Assembly (NCBI GenBank): GCA_002426575.1
Contig: DIRE01000088.1
Coordinates: forward strand, 1 to 58,029
Direction: 5' to 3'
Length of the DNA stretch: 58,029 nt
Origin: Clostridiaceae bacterium UBA5444
GTDB taxonomy: Bacteria; Bacillota; Clostridia; Clostridiales; Oxobacteraceae
Shown one piece after another: positions 42,716 through 52,888 of the stretch; the stretch's first letter is position 1, and every line of letters starts with the position of its first letter. The notes beneath the pieces are model-generated. The model had not been told where the DNA came from. It ran no database searches and saw nothing but the letters and a program-made list of their open reading frames with translations. The position numbers and the translations under genes are program-made.

Positions 42716-45700
42716 TGGCTACAAATTGGACGCCTGAGCAGAGACAGGCTATAGTCTATAGAGACTGCAACCTGCTTGTTGCAGCAGCTGCAGGGGCTGG
42801 AAAAACTGCAGTTTTAGTTCAAAGGATAATAAATAGGATATTAGATGAAGAAAATCCAGTTGATATAGATAGGCTTCTTGTGGTTACATTTACCAATGCA
42901 GCAGCAGCTGAAATGAGAGAAAGGATTGGAGATGCAATATCTAAGGAGATAGAGAAAAACCCTGACTCAAAAAGGCTTCAAAGACAGATTGCACTTCTTA
43001 GCAAATCCTATATAACCACTATACATTCATTTTGCCTTGAGGTTATAAGAAATAATTTTCATATGATAGATTTAGACCCGGGGTTTAGGATTGCAGATGC
43101 AACAGAGACCATACTTCTAAGGCAGGAGGCAATGGATGAAATATTTGATGAAAATTATGAGATAGAGGAAAATGAGGATTTTATAGATCTTGTTGAAATG
43201 TATGGAGGAGGAAGGGGAGATTCCAACCTACTAGATATGGTGCTTAAGTTATATGAATTTTCCATGAGCACCCCATGGCCAAAAGAGTGGATAGAAGATG
43301 TGGTTCATATGTTTAACGTGGATGATGATTTTGACTTTTCATCATCTATTTGGGCAAAGGTTTTAACGGATAATATAAAAATAGAGCTTTCAGGATATAT
43401 TTCAATGTATGAAAATGCAATTGAAATGATTGAAGGGCTTGGGGATTTTGAGAAGTATTATGATCATTTAATTATAGAAATAGATAAATTAAAGAGTATA
43501 GAAAGGCTTTGTGATGACTACAGTTGGGATAGTTTATATGAAGGGTTTTCATCTATAAGCTTTGACAGGCTTCCAAACTGCAAAAAAGGGGCGGATAAAG
43601 ATACCCAAAAGGCTGTAAAAGATATAAGGGATTCAGTAAAAAAAGGAATAAATGATATAAAAAGTGAGATATTAGTATCAAACTCAGAAGAGATAAAAAG
43701 GGAGATGAAAAGCCTATACCCTTCCATGAAATCTCTAGCCCGTCTCGTATTAGATTTTGGAGATAGATACAGAGAGAAAAAGAAGGAAAAAAATATAATA
43801 GACTTTAATGATATAGAGCATTTTTGCATTGATATACTTATAGATAAGGAAAGTGGAAAACCATCTATTGCTGCTTTAGATTATAGGGATAGATTTGAGG
43901 AGATATTAATTGATGAGTATCAAGACAGCAACATGGTTCAAGAGCTAATACTTTCTACCATATCAAGAAAAGATAGTAAAAGGCCCAATATATTTATGGT
44001 GGGAGACGTAAAGCAGAGCATATATAGATTTAGACAAGCAAAGCCAGAGCTTTTTCTCCAAAAATATAATACCTATAAAATGGATGATTGTTCAAAGGAT
44101 AGGAAGGTGCTTCTATATAAAAACTTTAGAAGCAGAAAAGAGGTTATAGATGGAGTTAACTATATATTTAGGTCTATAATGTCTAAAAACATAGGTGAGC
44201 TTGAATATGATGAAAACGAAGAATTAAACTTAGGCGCTGCCTATCCTGAAGCAGATAAGTCTAAAATCTGTGGAGGCCCTGTTGAAGTTCATATAATTGA
44301 GACTAAAAAAGACGAGGACGCAGAAGATGATGAGGATATAGGGAGCATACAGCTTGAAGCAAGAATGGTTGGAAAGAGGATAAACGAGTTAATCAGAAGC
44401 GACTTTGTAGTATTTGATAAGAATAAAGGAGAGTATAGACCAATTGAATATAGAGACATTGTTATACTAATGCGTGCAACCTCAATGCCTGGGCCTATAT
44501 TTATGGAAGAGCTTACAAACTCAGGTGTACCTGTATTTGCAGATACTGGCAGCGGGTATTTTGATTGTTTAGAGGTTCAAATAGTTTTATCACTTCTTCA
44601 GATTATAGATAACCCAAGGCAGGATATACCTTTAATCTCGGTTCTTAGGTCATCCATAGTTGGAATGACTGAAGAAGATCTTATTGAGATAAGGATAGCA
44701 GATAATAAAAAGACATTTTATGATGCGCTAAATATTAAAGCTTCTATAGATGATGAGGTGGGCAGAAAGGCTAAAAACTTTTTAAACGATTTAAATAGAT
44801 GGAGGGATATGTCAAAGAATAAATCCATATCAGAATTTTTGTGGTACCTTTACACTGACACAGGTTTTTTTGCATATGTGGGTGCAATGCCTGGAGGAGT
44901 TCAAAGACAGGCAAACTTAAAGATATTATTTGAAAGGGCAAGACAATACGAAGAAACAAGTTTTAAAGGACTTTTCAATTTTATAAACTTTATAAACAAG
45001 TTAAAGAAAAACAGTGGGGATATGGGGAGTGCTAAAATACTTGGAGAAAATGAAAACGTAGTTAGGATAATGAGCATACACAAGAGTAAAGGACTTGAGT
45101 TCCCAGTTGTATTTGTAAGTACCACGGGAAGAAAGTTTAATTTAATGGACTTAAACAGCGATATACTTTTTCATCATGAATTAGGCCTAGGGCCTGACTA
45201 TGTTGATCCTAAAAGAAGGATATCCTACCCTACAGTGATAAAACAAGCAATAAAAAGGAAGATGAAACTTGAAAGCTATTCTGAAGAGATGAGGGTATTA
45301 TATGTTGCATTTACAAGAGCAAAGGAGAAGATTATAATAACTGGAACCGTGTCAGATGCAGACAAGGCTTTATCAAAATGGGCTGATAGCCTAAATTACC
45401 CTGGGCATAAGATACCGGAGCATGAAATAATAAATGGAGATAGATACCTAGACTGGATAGGGCCATGTCTCATGAAGCATATAGGATGTAATTCTATTAG
45501 AGAATCTGCAATGGCAGATAATAAAAACTTAATAGATGATGATTCTAAATGGAATGTTTTTATAGAGAAAAGACAGGACATAATTATAGATGATAGTGAA
45601 GCTACAGAGGAGATAGCAGAAAATATTGATGATACAGAAGAAGATAAAAACTATACTGATGAGATAAAAAGAAGGCTTGAGTTTAAATATCCATATAAAG

Positions 45701-46362
45701 AAGCCTCAAGGCTTCCTGCAAAGCTTACAGTAACAGAGCTAAAAAGGGTAGTAAATACCATAGATGATGAGCTGTCTACAAATATATTTGTTCCTCCCTT
45801 GACTAAAAAGCCTAAATTTATGGAAGAGGGGGAAAGGCTTTCTGCAGTAAGAAGAGGAACCATAATGCATCTTGTTATGCAAAAGATTGATATACAAAAT
45901 ACGCCATCTATAATAGGCTTAGAGCAGCTTATAAAAAGGTTAGTAGAAGATGAATACATCACAGAAAAAGAGGTTTCAGGAATAGATAAAAATAGGATAC
46001 TGGGCTTCTTTGAGTCCCCCATTGGCAAGAGGATGTGTTCATCTAGTAATGTAAAAAGGGAAAGGCCTTTTTATATGGAGATAAAAAGCAGTGAAACTTA
46101 TCCTAATCTTGATGAAGATATATACAAAGATGAGACAATAATTCTCCAAGGAATAATAGATTGCTATTTTGAGGAGCCTGATGGCCTTGTACTTATTGAC
46201 TATAAGACAGATTATGTACCAAATGGAAGGTCAGAGGATTTAAGAGAGAAGTATAGGGTTCAACTTGATTATTACGCAAAGGCTTTAGAGAGGATCACAG
46301 GTAAAAGGGTAAAAGAAAGGTATATATATCTTTTCTATAATGGAGATATTTTAAAATATTAA
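42715..46362 (+). CDS. addA: ATP-dependent helicase/nuclease subunit AddA
   Basis: A 1215-residue UvrD-family helicase with C-terminal nuclease. Walker A is 'VAAAAGAGKTAVLVQRI' (about 20-36), motif Ia 'TFTNAAAAEMRERI', Walker B 'ILIDEYQDSN', motif III 'VGDVKQSIYRFRQAKPELF', and 'IMSIHKSKGLEFPVVFVS' with 'RVLYVAFTRAKEKI' give motifs V and VI. The nuclease domain contains 'GIIDCYFEEPDGLVLIDYKT'. I chose the ATG at 42715 because AAGGAGG lies 8 bases upstream. It unwinds and degrades double-strand-break ends together with AddB. It is second in a four-gene repair operon. Confidence 0.97.
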   Translation: MATNWTPEQRQAIVYRDCNLLVAAAAGAGKTAVLVQRIINRILDEENPVDIDRLLVVTFTNAAAAEMRERIGDAISKEIEKNPDSKRLQRQIALLSKSYITTIHSFCLEVIRNNFHMIDLDPGFRIADATETILLRQEAMDEIFDENYEIEENEDFIDLVEMYGGGRGDSNLLDMVLKLYEFSMSTPWPKEWIEDVVHMFNVDDDFDFSSSIWAKVLTDNIKIELSGYISMYENAIEMIEGLGDFEKYYDHLIIEIDKLKSIERLCDDYSWDSLYEGFSSISFDRLPNCKKGADKDTQKAVKDIRDSVKKGINDIKSEILVSNSEEIKREMKSLYPSMKSLARLVLDFGDRYREKKKEKNIIDFNDIEHFCIDILIDKESGKPSIAALDYRDRFEEILIDEYQDSNMVQELILSTISRKDSKRPNIFMVGDVKQSIYRFRQAKPELFLQKYNTYKMDDCSKDRKVLLYKNFRSRKEVIDGVNYIFRSIMSKNIGELEYDENEELNLGAAYPEADKSKICGGPVEVHIIETKKDEDAEDDEDIGSIQLEARMVGKRINELIRSDFVVFDKNKGEYRPIEYRDIVILMRATSMPGPIFMEELTNSGVPVFADTGSGYFDCLEVQIVLSLLQIIDNPRQDIPLISVLRSSIVGMTEEDLIEIRIADNKKTFYDALNIKASIDDEVGRKAKNFLNDLNRWRDMSKNKSISEFLWYLYTDTGFFAYVGAMPGGVQRQANLKILFERARQYEETSFKGLFNFINFINKLKKNSGDMGSAKILGENENVVRIMSIHKSKGLEFPVVFVSTTGRKFNLMDLNSDILFHHELGLGPDYVDPKRRISYPTVIKQAIKRKMKLESYSEEMRVLYVAFTRAKEKIIITGTVSDADKALSKWADSLNYPGHKIPEHEIINGDRYLDWIGPCLMKHIGCNSIRESAMADNKNLIDDDSKWNVFIEKRQDIIIDDSEATEEIAENIDDTEEDKNYTDEIKRRLEFKYPYKEASRLPAKLTVTELKRVVNTIDDELSTNIFVPPLTKKPKFMEEGERLSAVRRGTIMHLVMQKIDIQNTPSIIGLEQLIKRLVEDEYITEKEVSGIDKNRILGFFESPIGKRMCSSSNVKRERPFYMEIKSSETYPNLDEDIYKDETIILQGIIDCYFEEPDGLVLIDYKTDYVPNGRSEDLREKYRVQLDYYAKALERITGKRVKERYIYLFYNGDILKY

Positions 46363-46376
46363 GGAGTGAAGCTAAA

Positions 46377-47612
46377 TTGAGGATACTTCATACAGCGGAC
46401 TGGCACCTTGGAAAGAGCCTTGAGGGGAATTCAAGGCTTGATGAGCAGGAAAAGTTTTTAGAGGATTTTGTGAATATAGTAGATGAAAATGATGTGGATC
46501 TTGTAATTATTGCTGGAGATATTTATGATACTGGGAATCCTCCAGCAAGGGCAGAAAAACTTTTTTATAGTACATTAAAAAAGATATCAAATGGGGGAAA
46601 AAGGGCTGTTTTGGTTATTGCAGGAAATCACGACAACCCGGAGAGGCTAATTGCTGCAGGCCCACTTGCTGATGACCATGGGATAATTTTATTAGGAACT
46701 CCTAAAGACGTGGCAGAAAAAGGCCATTATGGCGACCTTCTCATTAATGACTCTGGAGAAGGGTACATTGAGATTGAAATGAGGGGAGAGAAAGCTGTTA
46801 TAATAGCACTCCCTTATCCAAGTGAAAAAAGACTAAATGAAATATTTACGGAAAGCACTGATGAAGAAGAAAGACAAATTAGTTATTCTGAAAAGGTAGC
46901 TCAAATATTTGCTTCCCTATCAAGCAAATATAGAGAGGATACTATAAATATAGCGGTTTCTCATTTATTTGTAGCGGGGGGCAAAGAGAGCGATTCGGAA
47001 AGACCTATACAGCTTGGCGGGAGTATGGCGGTTGATGTATCAGCCCTTCCAGATAAGGCTCAGTACATAGCTTTAGGACACCTTCATAAACCCCAAATAG
47101 TTTCAGAAAGGTCAAACATTTACTATGCAGGATCCCCAATCCAGTATAGTAAAAGTGAAATAGGCTATAGCAAGTGCTGCTTTATTGTTGATATAAAGGC
47201 TGGACAAGAGCCTGATATAAGGCAAGTTTTGTTTAAAAACTATAAACCAATAGAGGTATTTAAATGCAGCAGCATTGAGGATGCTATAGAAACTTGCAGA
47301 CAAAATAAGGATAGAGATATATGGGCATATATTGAAATAGAAACCGATAGAACATTGACTCAATCTGAGATAAAAGAGATGAAAGAGCTATTGCCAGATA
47401 TAGTTGAGATTATACCTAAAATAGAGGGCATGGATAAAGAAGATGAGGGACTAGATATGAGAGAGAGATCAATGGAAGAACTTTTTAGAGACTTTTATAT
47501 GGAAAAGACGGGAACAGAGCTTTCAGGAGAACTTATGGATCTATTTTTAGACATTACAAAGGAAGAGGGTGGAGACGATGAAACCCAAGATGCTGAAAAT
47601 ATCGGGGCTTAA
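46377..47612 (+). CDS. sbcD: Nuclease SbcCD subunit D
   Basis: A 411-residue Mre11-type phosphoesterase. All metal motifs are present: 'HTADWHLGKSLEG' (D-x-H), 'IIAGDIYDTGNPP' (GDxxD), 'IAGNHDNPERL' (GNHD), 'VSHLFVAGG' and 'ALGHLHKPQ' (GHxH). The C-terminal ~140 residues form the capping and SbcC-binding part. With SbcC it cuts DNA hairpins and blocked ends. The start is TTG at 46377 after AAGGAGTG. It follows addA by 14 bases, and its end overlaps sbcC by 35 bases. Confidence 0.96.
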   Translation: MRILHTADWHLGKSLEGNSRLDEQEKFLEDFVNIVDENDVDLVIIAGDIYDTGNPPARAEKLFYSTLKKISNGGKRAVLVIAGNHDNPERLIAAGPLADDHGIILLGTPKDVAEKGHYGDLLINDSGEGYIEIEMRGEKAVIIALPYPSEKRLNEIFTESTDEEERQISYSEKVAQIFASLSSKYREDTINIAVSHLFVAGGKESDSERPIQLGGSMAVDVSALPDKAQYIALGHLHKPQIVSERSNIYYAGSPIQYSKSEIGYSKCCFIVDIKAGQEPDIRQVLFKNYKPIEVFKCSSIEDAIETCRQNKDRDIWAYIEIETDRTLTQSEIKEMKELLPDIVEIIPKIEGMDKEDEGLDMRERSMEELFRDFYMEKTGTELSGELMDLFLDITKEEGGDDETQDAENIGA

Positions 47613-50600
47613 TAGCTTTTGCAAAGAGCAGACAGTGGATTTTGATAAGCTAACCGAAAAAGGACTATTTGGAATATTTGGGCCAACAGGAAGCGGAAAG
47701 TCTACAATACTTGATGCCATAACAATTGCAATGTATGGGAAAATATCAAGGGACACAAAAGAGTTTATAAATACGGAATCTGATACTGCTAATGTATGCT
47801 ATGAATTTGAAATAGGAAAAGGAAGCAGCAGAAAAACATACATAGTAGATAGAAGCGTAAAAAGGGATACAAAAACTGGTGGATATAAAACATCCATGGC
47901 AAGGGTTAGAGAGGCCACCCAAAATGGCGATGTTATACTTGCAGAAGGGCCAAGGGATGTTCAAGAGACTATAACTGATATAGTTGGCCTTTCAGCTGAG
48001 GATTTTACCCGCTCCGTAGTGCTTCCCCAGGGAAAGTTTAATGAATTTTTAAAGCTTACAGGATCTGATAGAAGAAATATGCTTGAGAGAATATTTGGAC
48101 TCGAGAAGTATGGAATAAAACTTGTTAAAAAGATAAGGTTTACCAAAGGGCAAAATCAATCGGAATACAACAAGCTTGAGGGAGAGTTAAATAGGTATGT
48201 AGGTATATCAGAAGATATTTATAAAGGTTTAGAAAAGGAGCTTTCATGCCTATTAGAAGAAGAAAAGGTATTAAAGAAAGACAAAGAGAAGCAAGATAAA
48301 ATGTATCAAAAGTATAGGGGTATATGGGAAAAACAAGAGGAACTTAAAAAGATAAAGTTAAAAAGAGAGGAACTAAATCTTAGGTTAAAGGATATAGAAG
48401 ATAAAAAGATAAGGCTTAAAAGGGCAAAAGATGCTCTTTCAGTTAAGCCATTTATAGATAATTTCAATGATACAAAAAATAGAATACAAAATAATAATAT
48501 AGAGATGGAAAAAGTTAAATCACTTATTGAGGCTTTAGATAGTAATCTTTCAAATATAGAAAAGGAATATTCATCAGCACTTGAAAAAAAGGATAAGGAA
48601 ATACCAATTCTTATAGAGAAAGAGGCAAGGCTAAAGCAAGCAATTGATATTGTATGCGAGATAGAAAATATAAAAAAAGAGATAGTTGAATTAAGAGTTG
48701 AATATGACAAAAATAAAAAGGAAATTGAAAAGTATGAGAAGGATTTTAATAAATATATATTAGATATTAATAATGCATCAAACAGATCTTTAGAAATTGA
48801 AAATAGAATAGCAAAGATAAACTTTAATCCTGAGTATAAGCAAAAGGTTATGGCAGCTTTTGACCTAGAAAAGGAATATAAAAGGATTTCAGCCGACATA
48901 AATGCAAAAGAAGATAGAATACTAAAATTAAAAGAAGATATAAATGCAAAGAAGCAAGAGTATGCAGCCATAATAAATAATAAAGACGAGAATGAAAGAG
49001 ATATTAAACTATTTATTGAAAAGCAAAGTAATTTAAAGAAAGGCTTCCCTGGTGACACTAATCTACTGATATCAAAAAAGGGGGAGCTTGAACTTTTAAG
49101 GCAAAGATTTAATGAAGCAGTTGATAGGGATAAAAGATATAGAGATATTTCTGATGCTTTATCTAAAATAACTATATTAAAGGAAGAAGAGCAAAATAAA
49201 TATAGAAAACTTAAGAAAGAGCTTGATGAAAAGGTAAAGGACTTAGATACATTAAAAAAAGAAATAGAAGATTTAAAGATAAAAAATATCGTAGGTGCAT
49301 TAGTACATGAAGTAAGGGAAGGGGAACCATGCCCATTATGCGGATCCATAGAGCATCCTAAACTTGCACCCAAAACCTCATCAAAAGAGCTTGATGAAAA
49401 GCAAAGCCTAATGAGGGATTTGGAAGCTTATATTGACAAATTAAGTAGTCAAATAAATACTATAAATGTAAATATCTCAAAGATAACAGCTGAGGAAGAT
49501 ATAAAAAATGCTGAGAAAAGTAAGGAATCCCAAAATGATTTAGATATAAAAGGTTTAGAGCAAGAGGTTAAAAGAAAAGAAAAAGAGTTTGAAGCATTAA
49601 ATAATAAAATAGCTATTTGGAATGTTGAAAAAGAGGAAATAGAGAAAAAGCTTGGAGAGCTTAAAGACCGAAAAGGAACCATTGGAGCTGTTTATGCTAG
49701 GGCTCAGGAAGGATTAAGCAAAGACCAAAACCTTTTAGATACCCTAATGAAAGAAATGGATACATTAAACAAAAGCTTTGAAGAGGTAAAACGCTCATAT
49801 GAAAAAGAAAAAAAAGAACTAGATATTGATAATATAGGCTTAAAACTAAAAGAGATAAATAATAATGAAAGGGAGATTGATTCTCTTCAAAAAGAAGATA
49901 AAAGTTTAAAAATTATAAGGCAAGATTTAGATAAAAAGAAGGATACATTGCTTGATAGGCTAAATGGGTTAAAGCTTAAAAAGGCTCAAATAGAAGAGAG
50001 TGGGAAGGAAAAGTCAAAATATATTAAAGAGAAACAAGACACGGTAGATAAGCTTTCAGAAAAGAAAGATCCTAAGGAGTATATAGAAGAGGTTAGACAC
50101 AACATATCAGCTATAAAAGAAAAAGAAGAGACTCTAAAGAGAGAACTTGAATCAAAGAAGAATGAAAGGCAAAAGGTTCAAGATAAAAAGATAGGACTTG
50201 AAAGAAATTATGAAACTTTAAAAAATCTATATGATACCCACAAGAAAAAGCTAGATGAAGCATTGAAAGATATGGAATTTATAGATGAGGATGAAGCATT
50301 AGCATATTTAATTGATAAAAGCATTATGTTATCTATGGAGGATGAGATAAAAAGGTATATTGACGAAAGCGTATTTGTAGATAAAAATATAGAAAGGTTA
50401 AACCTGCAGTTAGAAGGAAAGACCATAGATGAACAAAAGTGGGAAGAGATACAAAAGTCTATTAAAGATATGGCTGATACTTTAAGCAAAAAGGCTTCTG
50501 AAATAGGAGCTAAAAATCAAAAAATTAAAGATATGGAAAAGGATCTTGAAACAGTAAAGGTATTAAACAAACAGAAAAAAGAACTTGAACATAGGTTAGA

Positions 50601-51105
50601 TCTTTTGCAGGAGCTAGATAGGCTTGTCCAAGGAAATGCATTTGTTGAATATGTAGCAAGAGGACAGCTTAATTATATAGCTGCAGAGGCATCTAAAAGG
50701 CTTAAAGATATTACAAGAGGAAGGTATGCATTAGAGCTTGATGCATCAGGAAACTTTGTAATGAGGGACGACTTTAATGGAGGAAACAGAAGAGGAGCAG
50801 ACACCTTATCAGGGGGAGAAACATTCCTTACATCTCTATCCCTTGCCATTGCACTTTCGTCTCAGATACAGCTTAAAGGAAGCGCACCCCTTGAATTCTT
50901 CTTTTTAGATGAAGGATTCGGAACATTAGATAGTGAACTTTTAGAGACGGTTATGACCTCTCTAGAGAGGCTTCACAGCGACAGGCTTTGCGTAGGCATA
51001 ATAAGCCATGTAGAGGAGCTTAAAAATAGGGTACCTGTTAAACTAATCGTAAGTCCTGCAGTTGATGGGGGAGATGGCTCAAAGGTTCATATAGAGTATA
51101 GTTAA
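47578..51105 (+). CDS. sbcC: Nuclease SbcCD subunit C
   Basis: A 1175-residue Rad50-type ATPase. The N-terminal Walker A is 'GIFGPTGSGKSTILDAITIA' (about 33-52). Two very long charged coiled-coil arms meet at the zinc hook 'EPCPLCGSIEHPKL' (CxxC near residues 585-588). The C-terminal half has the ABC signature 'DTLSGGETFLTSLSLAIALS', Walker B 'LEFFFLDEGFGTLD' and 'GIISHVEELKNRV'. It forms a tether and ATP gate for SbcD. I chose the ATG at 47578, matching the usual MKP start and lying 6 bases after GAGGGTG; an upstream GTG at 47569 is less likely. It is the last gene of the operon. Confidence 0.97.
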   Translation: MKPKMLKISGLNSFCKEQTVDFDKLTEKGLFGIFGPTGSGKSTILDAITIAMYGKISRDTKEFINTESDTANVCYEFEIGKGSSRKTYIVDRSVKRDTKTGGYKTSMARVREATQNGDVILAEGPRDVQETITDIVGLSAEDFTRSVVLPQGKFNEFLKLTGSDRRNMLERIFGLEKYGIKLVKKIRFTKGQNQSEYNKLEGELNRYVGISEDIYKGLEKELSCLLEEEKVLKKDKEKQDKMYQKYRGIWEKQEELKKIKLKREELNLRLKDIEDKKIRLKRAKDALSVKPFIDNFNDTKNRIQNNNIEMEKVKSLIEALDSNLSNIEKEYSSALEKKDKEIPILIEKEARLKQAIDIVCEIENIKKEIVELRVEYDKNKKEIEKYEKDFNKYILDINNASNRSLEIENRIAKINFNPEYKQKVMAAFDLEKEYKRISADINAKEDRILKLKEDINAKKQEYAAIINNKDENERDIKLFIEKQSNLKKGFPGDTNLLISKKGELELLRQRFNEAVDRDKRYRDISDALSKITILKEEEQNKYRKLKKELDEKVKDLDTLKKEIEDLKIKNIVGALVHEVREGEPCPLCGSIEHPKLAPKTSSKELDEKQSLMRDLEAYIDKLSSQINTINVNISKITAEEDIKNAEKSKESQNDLDIKGLEQEVKRKEKEFEALNNKIAIWNVEKEEIEKKLGELKDRKGTIGAVYARAQEGLSKDQNLLDTLMKEMDTLNKSFEEVKRSYEKEKKELDIDNIGLKLKEINNNEREIDSLQKEDKSLKIIRQDLDKKKDTLLDRLNGLKLKKAQIEESGKEKSKYIKEKQDTVDKLSEKKDPKEYIEEVRHNISAIKEKEETLKRELESKKNERQKVQDKKIGLERNYETLKNLYDTHKKKLDEALKDMEFIDEDEALAYLIDKSIMLSMEDEIKRYIDESVFVDKNIERLNLQLEGKTIDEQKWEEIQKSIKDMADTLSKKASEIGAKNQKIKDMEKDLETVKVLNKQKKELEHRLDLLQELDRLVQGNAFVEYVARGQLNYIAAEASKRLKDITRGRYALELDASGNFVMRDDFNGGNRRGADTLSGGETFLTSLSLAIALSSQIQLKGSAPLEFFFLDEGFGTLDSELLETVMTSLERLHSDRLCVGIISHVEELKNRVPVKLIVSPAVDGGDGSKVHIEYS

Positions 51106-51151
51106 AAGATAGTTGTAGATAGCATATGTGCAAGTTTATAAATATTAAAAG

Positions 51152-51192
51152 GGACTTTTGGGCAGTATCAGTTTTTGCCCAAGAGTCCATTT
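51152..51192 (+). terminator. Terminator of addBA-sbcDC operon
   Basis: GGACTTTTGGGCA (51152-51164) pairs with TGCCCAAGAGTCC (51176-51188) with one G-T pair, followed by ATTTTAAT, 46 bases after the sbcC stop. Confidence 0.85.
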
Positions 51193-51245
51193 TAATACAT
51201 TTGGGTTTTTACTGGTTGTAGAATAGTTGGAAGAGGTGTATAATT

Positions 51246-51320
51246 GTGTCAACAGTAAATGAGCTATTAGGTATTGCAAAAAGAGAATTAGAAAACTTTA
51301 AACAGGTGGTATATTTTTAG
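51246..51320 (+). pseudogene. Short N-terminal gene remnant
   Basis: GTG at 51246, preceded by GAAGAGGTG, opens a 24-codon frame ('STVNELLGIAKRELENFK') that ends at TAG. The opening looks like a real protein N-terminus, but the rest is absent. It is probably the stub of a deleted gene; a leader peptide is a less likely reading. Confidence 0.3.
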
Positions 51321-51341
51321 TTTATTTTTTTAGGGGCACCG

Positions 51342-51357
51342 TTGAAACCGGTTTCAA
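51342..51357 (+). promoter_or_regulatory. LacI/GalR-type operator upstream of galK
   Basis: TTGAAACCGGTTTCAA is a perfect 16-base palindrome with the CG centre typical of LacI/GalR-family operators (and of CcpA-like cre sites). It lies about 100 bases before the galactokinase start. No LacI-family gene is in the window, so the regulator must be elsewhere. Confidence 0.75.
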
Positions 51358-51454
51358 AAGACGAGAAGTTTCTAATTGGTATTCTAGGCGGATGTATGCA
51401 ATCTCTAATATGCCAAACGTTAAAAAAATATTAATTTATGAGTGGGGTGCAGTA

Positions 51455-52744
51455 ATGAACAAAATTGAATTTGAAAAAGCGCTTAATTCGGCGCAAAATG
51501 CAAAATTATTTGTAGATCTCTATGGTGAAAATAATGTAGAGATGAACAAAAAACGTTATGTATCAGCTATTGAGGGATTTACAAAAAGATTCCACCATGA
51601 GGATTTTGAGGTATTTAGCTCCCCCGGTCGTGTGGAGATAGGAGGCAATCACACAGATCATAACCGGGGGAAAGTACTTGCAGGCAGCATCAATCTTGAT
51701 TGTATTGGTATTGCTGCAAAAACAAAAAATAATTATGTATCTATTGTCAGTGAAAATTATCAACTGGACTTCTCAATTAGCCTTGATGATCTGAGCAGTG
51801 GGGACGAAGGCAGTACTATTGAATTGGTCAAAGGTCTTTTAGCTGGATTTAAGGAAACTGGTAAAAACTTAGGCGGCTTCGATGTATATGTTACCAGCAA
51901 TGTCCTTGCTGCAGCCGGCGTTAGTTCATCCGCTTCATTCGAGATGCTGATTTGTTCAATAATTGATCACTTTTTTAATGAAAATCATGTGAGCAAAACT
52001 GAATATGCATTAATCGGCAAGTATGCCGAAAACCATTTCTGGAATAAAGAATCGGGTCTATTAGATCAGATGGCTTGTGCTGTTGGAGGAATTGTCAATA
52101 TTGATTTTAAAAATGAGGAAAATCCAGAAATTAAGAAGATAAATTTTGACTTTAATAAAGTTGGCTATGAAATTATTATTGTAAATACAGGTAAAGGTCA
52201 CGCTGATTTAAGTGAAGAATACTCCTCTATACCAAAAGAGATGAAACAAGTAGCGGCTTACTTTGGAAAGAACGTGCTTGCAGAGCTAAAGTTAGACGAT
52301 ATCATATCTAACATTAAAACTCTACGCAATCAAGTAAGTGATCGTGCTATTCTTCGAGCAATACATTTCTTTAATGAAAATAAATTGGTGGAAAAACAGG
52401 TAGAATGTCTGGAAGATGGTAATTTCAATGAATTTTTAAATCTAGTATCAGCCTCAGGAAATTCATCTTGGAAATTGCTCCAAAATTGTTACTCAGTATC
52501 TAATATAACTGAGCAGGGCATACCCCTTGCATTAGAACTTACCAGACAATTTATTTCCAAGACAGGAAAAGGGGCATTAAGAGTTCATGGTGGTGGGTTT
52601 GCTGGTGTTATTATGGCAATAATTCCAAAAGAAAACACAAAAGCATATATTGAATATATAGAGACTAACTTTTTGGAAAACTCAACATATCCTATGATAA
52701 TTCGTCCTTATGGAGCTGTAAAAATCACCGATTTATTGCAGTAG
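51455..52744 (+). CDS. galK: Galactokinase
   Basis: A 429-residue GHMP kinase. The galactokinase signature appears as 'SPGRVEIGGNHTDHNRGKVL' (residues 56-75), the Firmicute variant with GGNHTDH in place of GEHTDY. The ATP loop is 'VLAAAGVSSSASFE' (150-163) and the third motif 'RVHGGGFAGVIMAI' is near 385. The catalytic Asp is in 'GLLDQMACAVGG'. It phosphorylates galactose at C1 for the Leloir pathway. The ATG at 51455 is chosen because GGGGTG lies just upstream; the longer frame from 51392 lacks a site and overlaps control sequence. No galT or galE is adjacent. Confidence 0.93.
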   Translation: MNKIEFEKALNSAQNAKLFVDLYGENNVEMNKKRYVSAIEGFTKRFHHEDFEVFSSPGRVEIGGNHTDHNRGKVLAGSINLDCIGIAAKTKNNYVSIVSENYQLDFSISLDDLSSGDEGSTIELVKGLLAGFKETGKNLGGFDVYVTSNVLAAAGVSSSASFEMLICSIIDHFFNENHVSKTEYALIGKYAENHFWNKESGLLDQMACAVGGIVNIDFKNEENPEIKKINFDFNKVGYEIIIVNTGKGHADLSEEYSSIPKEMKQVAAYFGKNVLAELKLDDIISNIKTLRNQVSDRAILRAIHFFNENKLVEKQVECLEDGNFNEFLNLVSASGNSSWKLLQNCYSVSNITEQGIPLALELTRQFISKTGKGALRVHGGGFAGVIMAIIPKENTKAYIEYIETNFLENSTYPMIIRPYGAVKITDLLQ

Positions 52745-52818
52745 AGCTTACTTAAGTTACCAACATAGCTATTATAGCTCGGATTATTAATGTATTATAT
52801 AGCATTGCGGTCTAAATA

Positions 52819-52881
52819 AAATGCTCTCTTTATAGTAGATATATTAAATAAAAAGATCTAACTACTATAAAGAGAGCATTT
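52819..52881. terminator. Long bidirectional terminator between galK and the LysM gene
   Basis: AAATGCTCTCTTTATAGTAG (52819-52838) is the exact reverse complement of bases 52862-52881, with a 23-base AT-rich loop. It ends galK and, on the other strand, the converging LysM-GH18 gene. Confidence 0.85.
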
Positions 52882-52888
52882 ATTGCTG

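Noticed and set aside
48306..49373. 355-codon minus-strand frame inside sbcC
   Set aside because: It is a Ser/Phe/Leu-rich mirror of AAA/GAA-rich coiled-coil codons, with no start signal.
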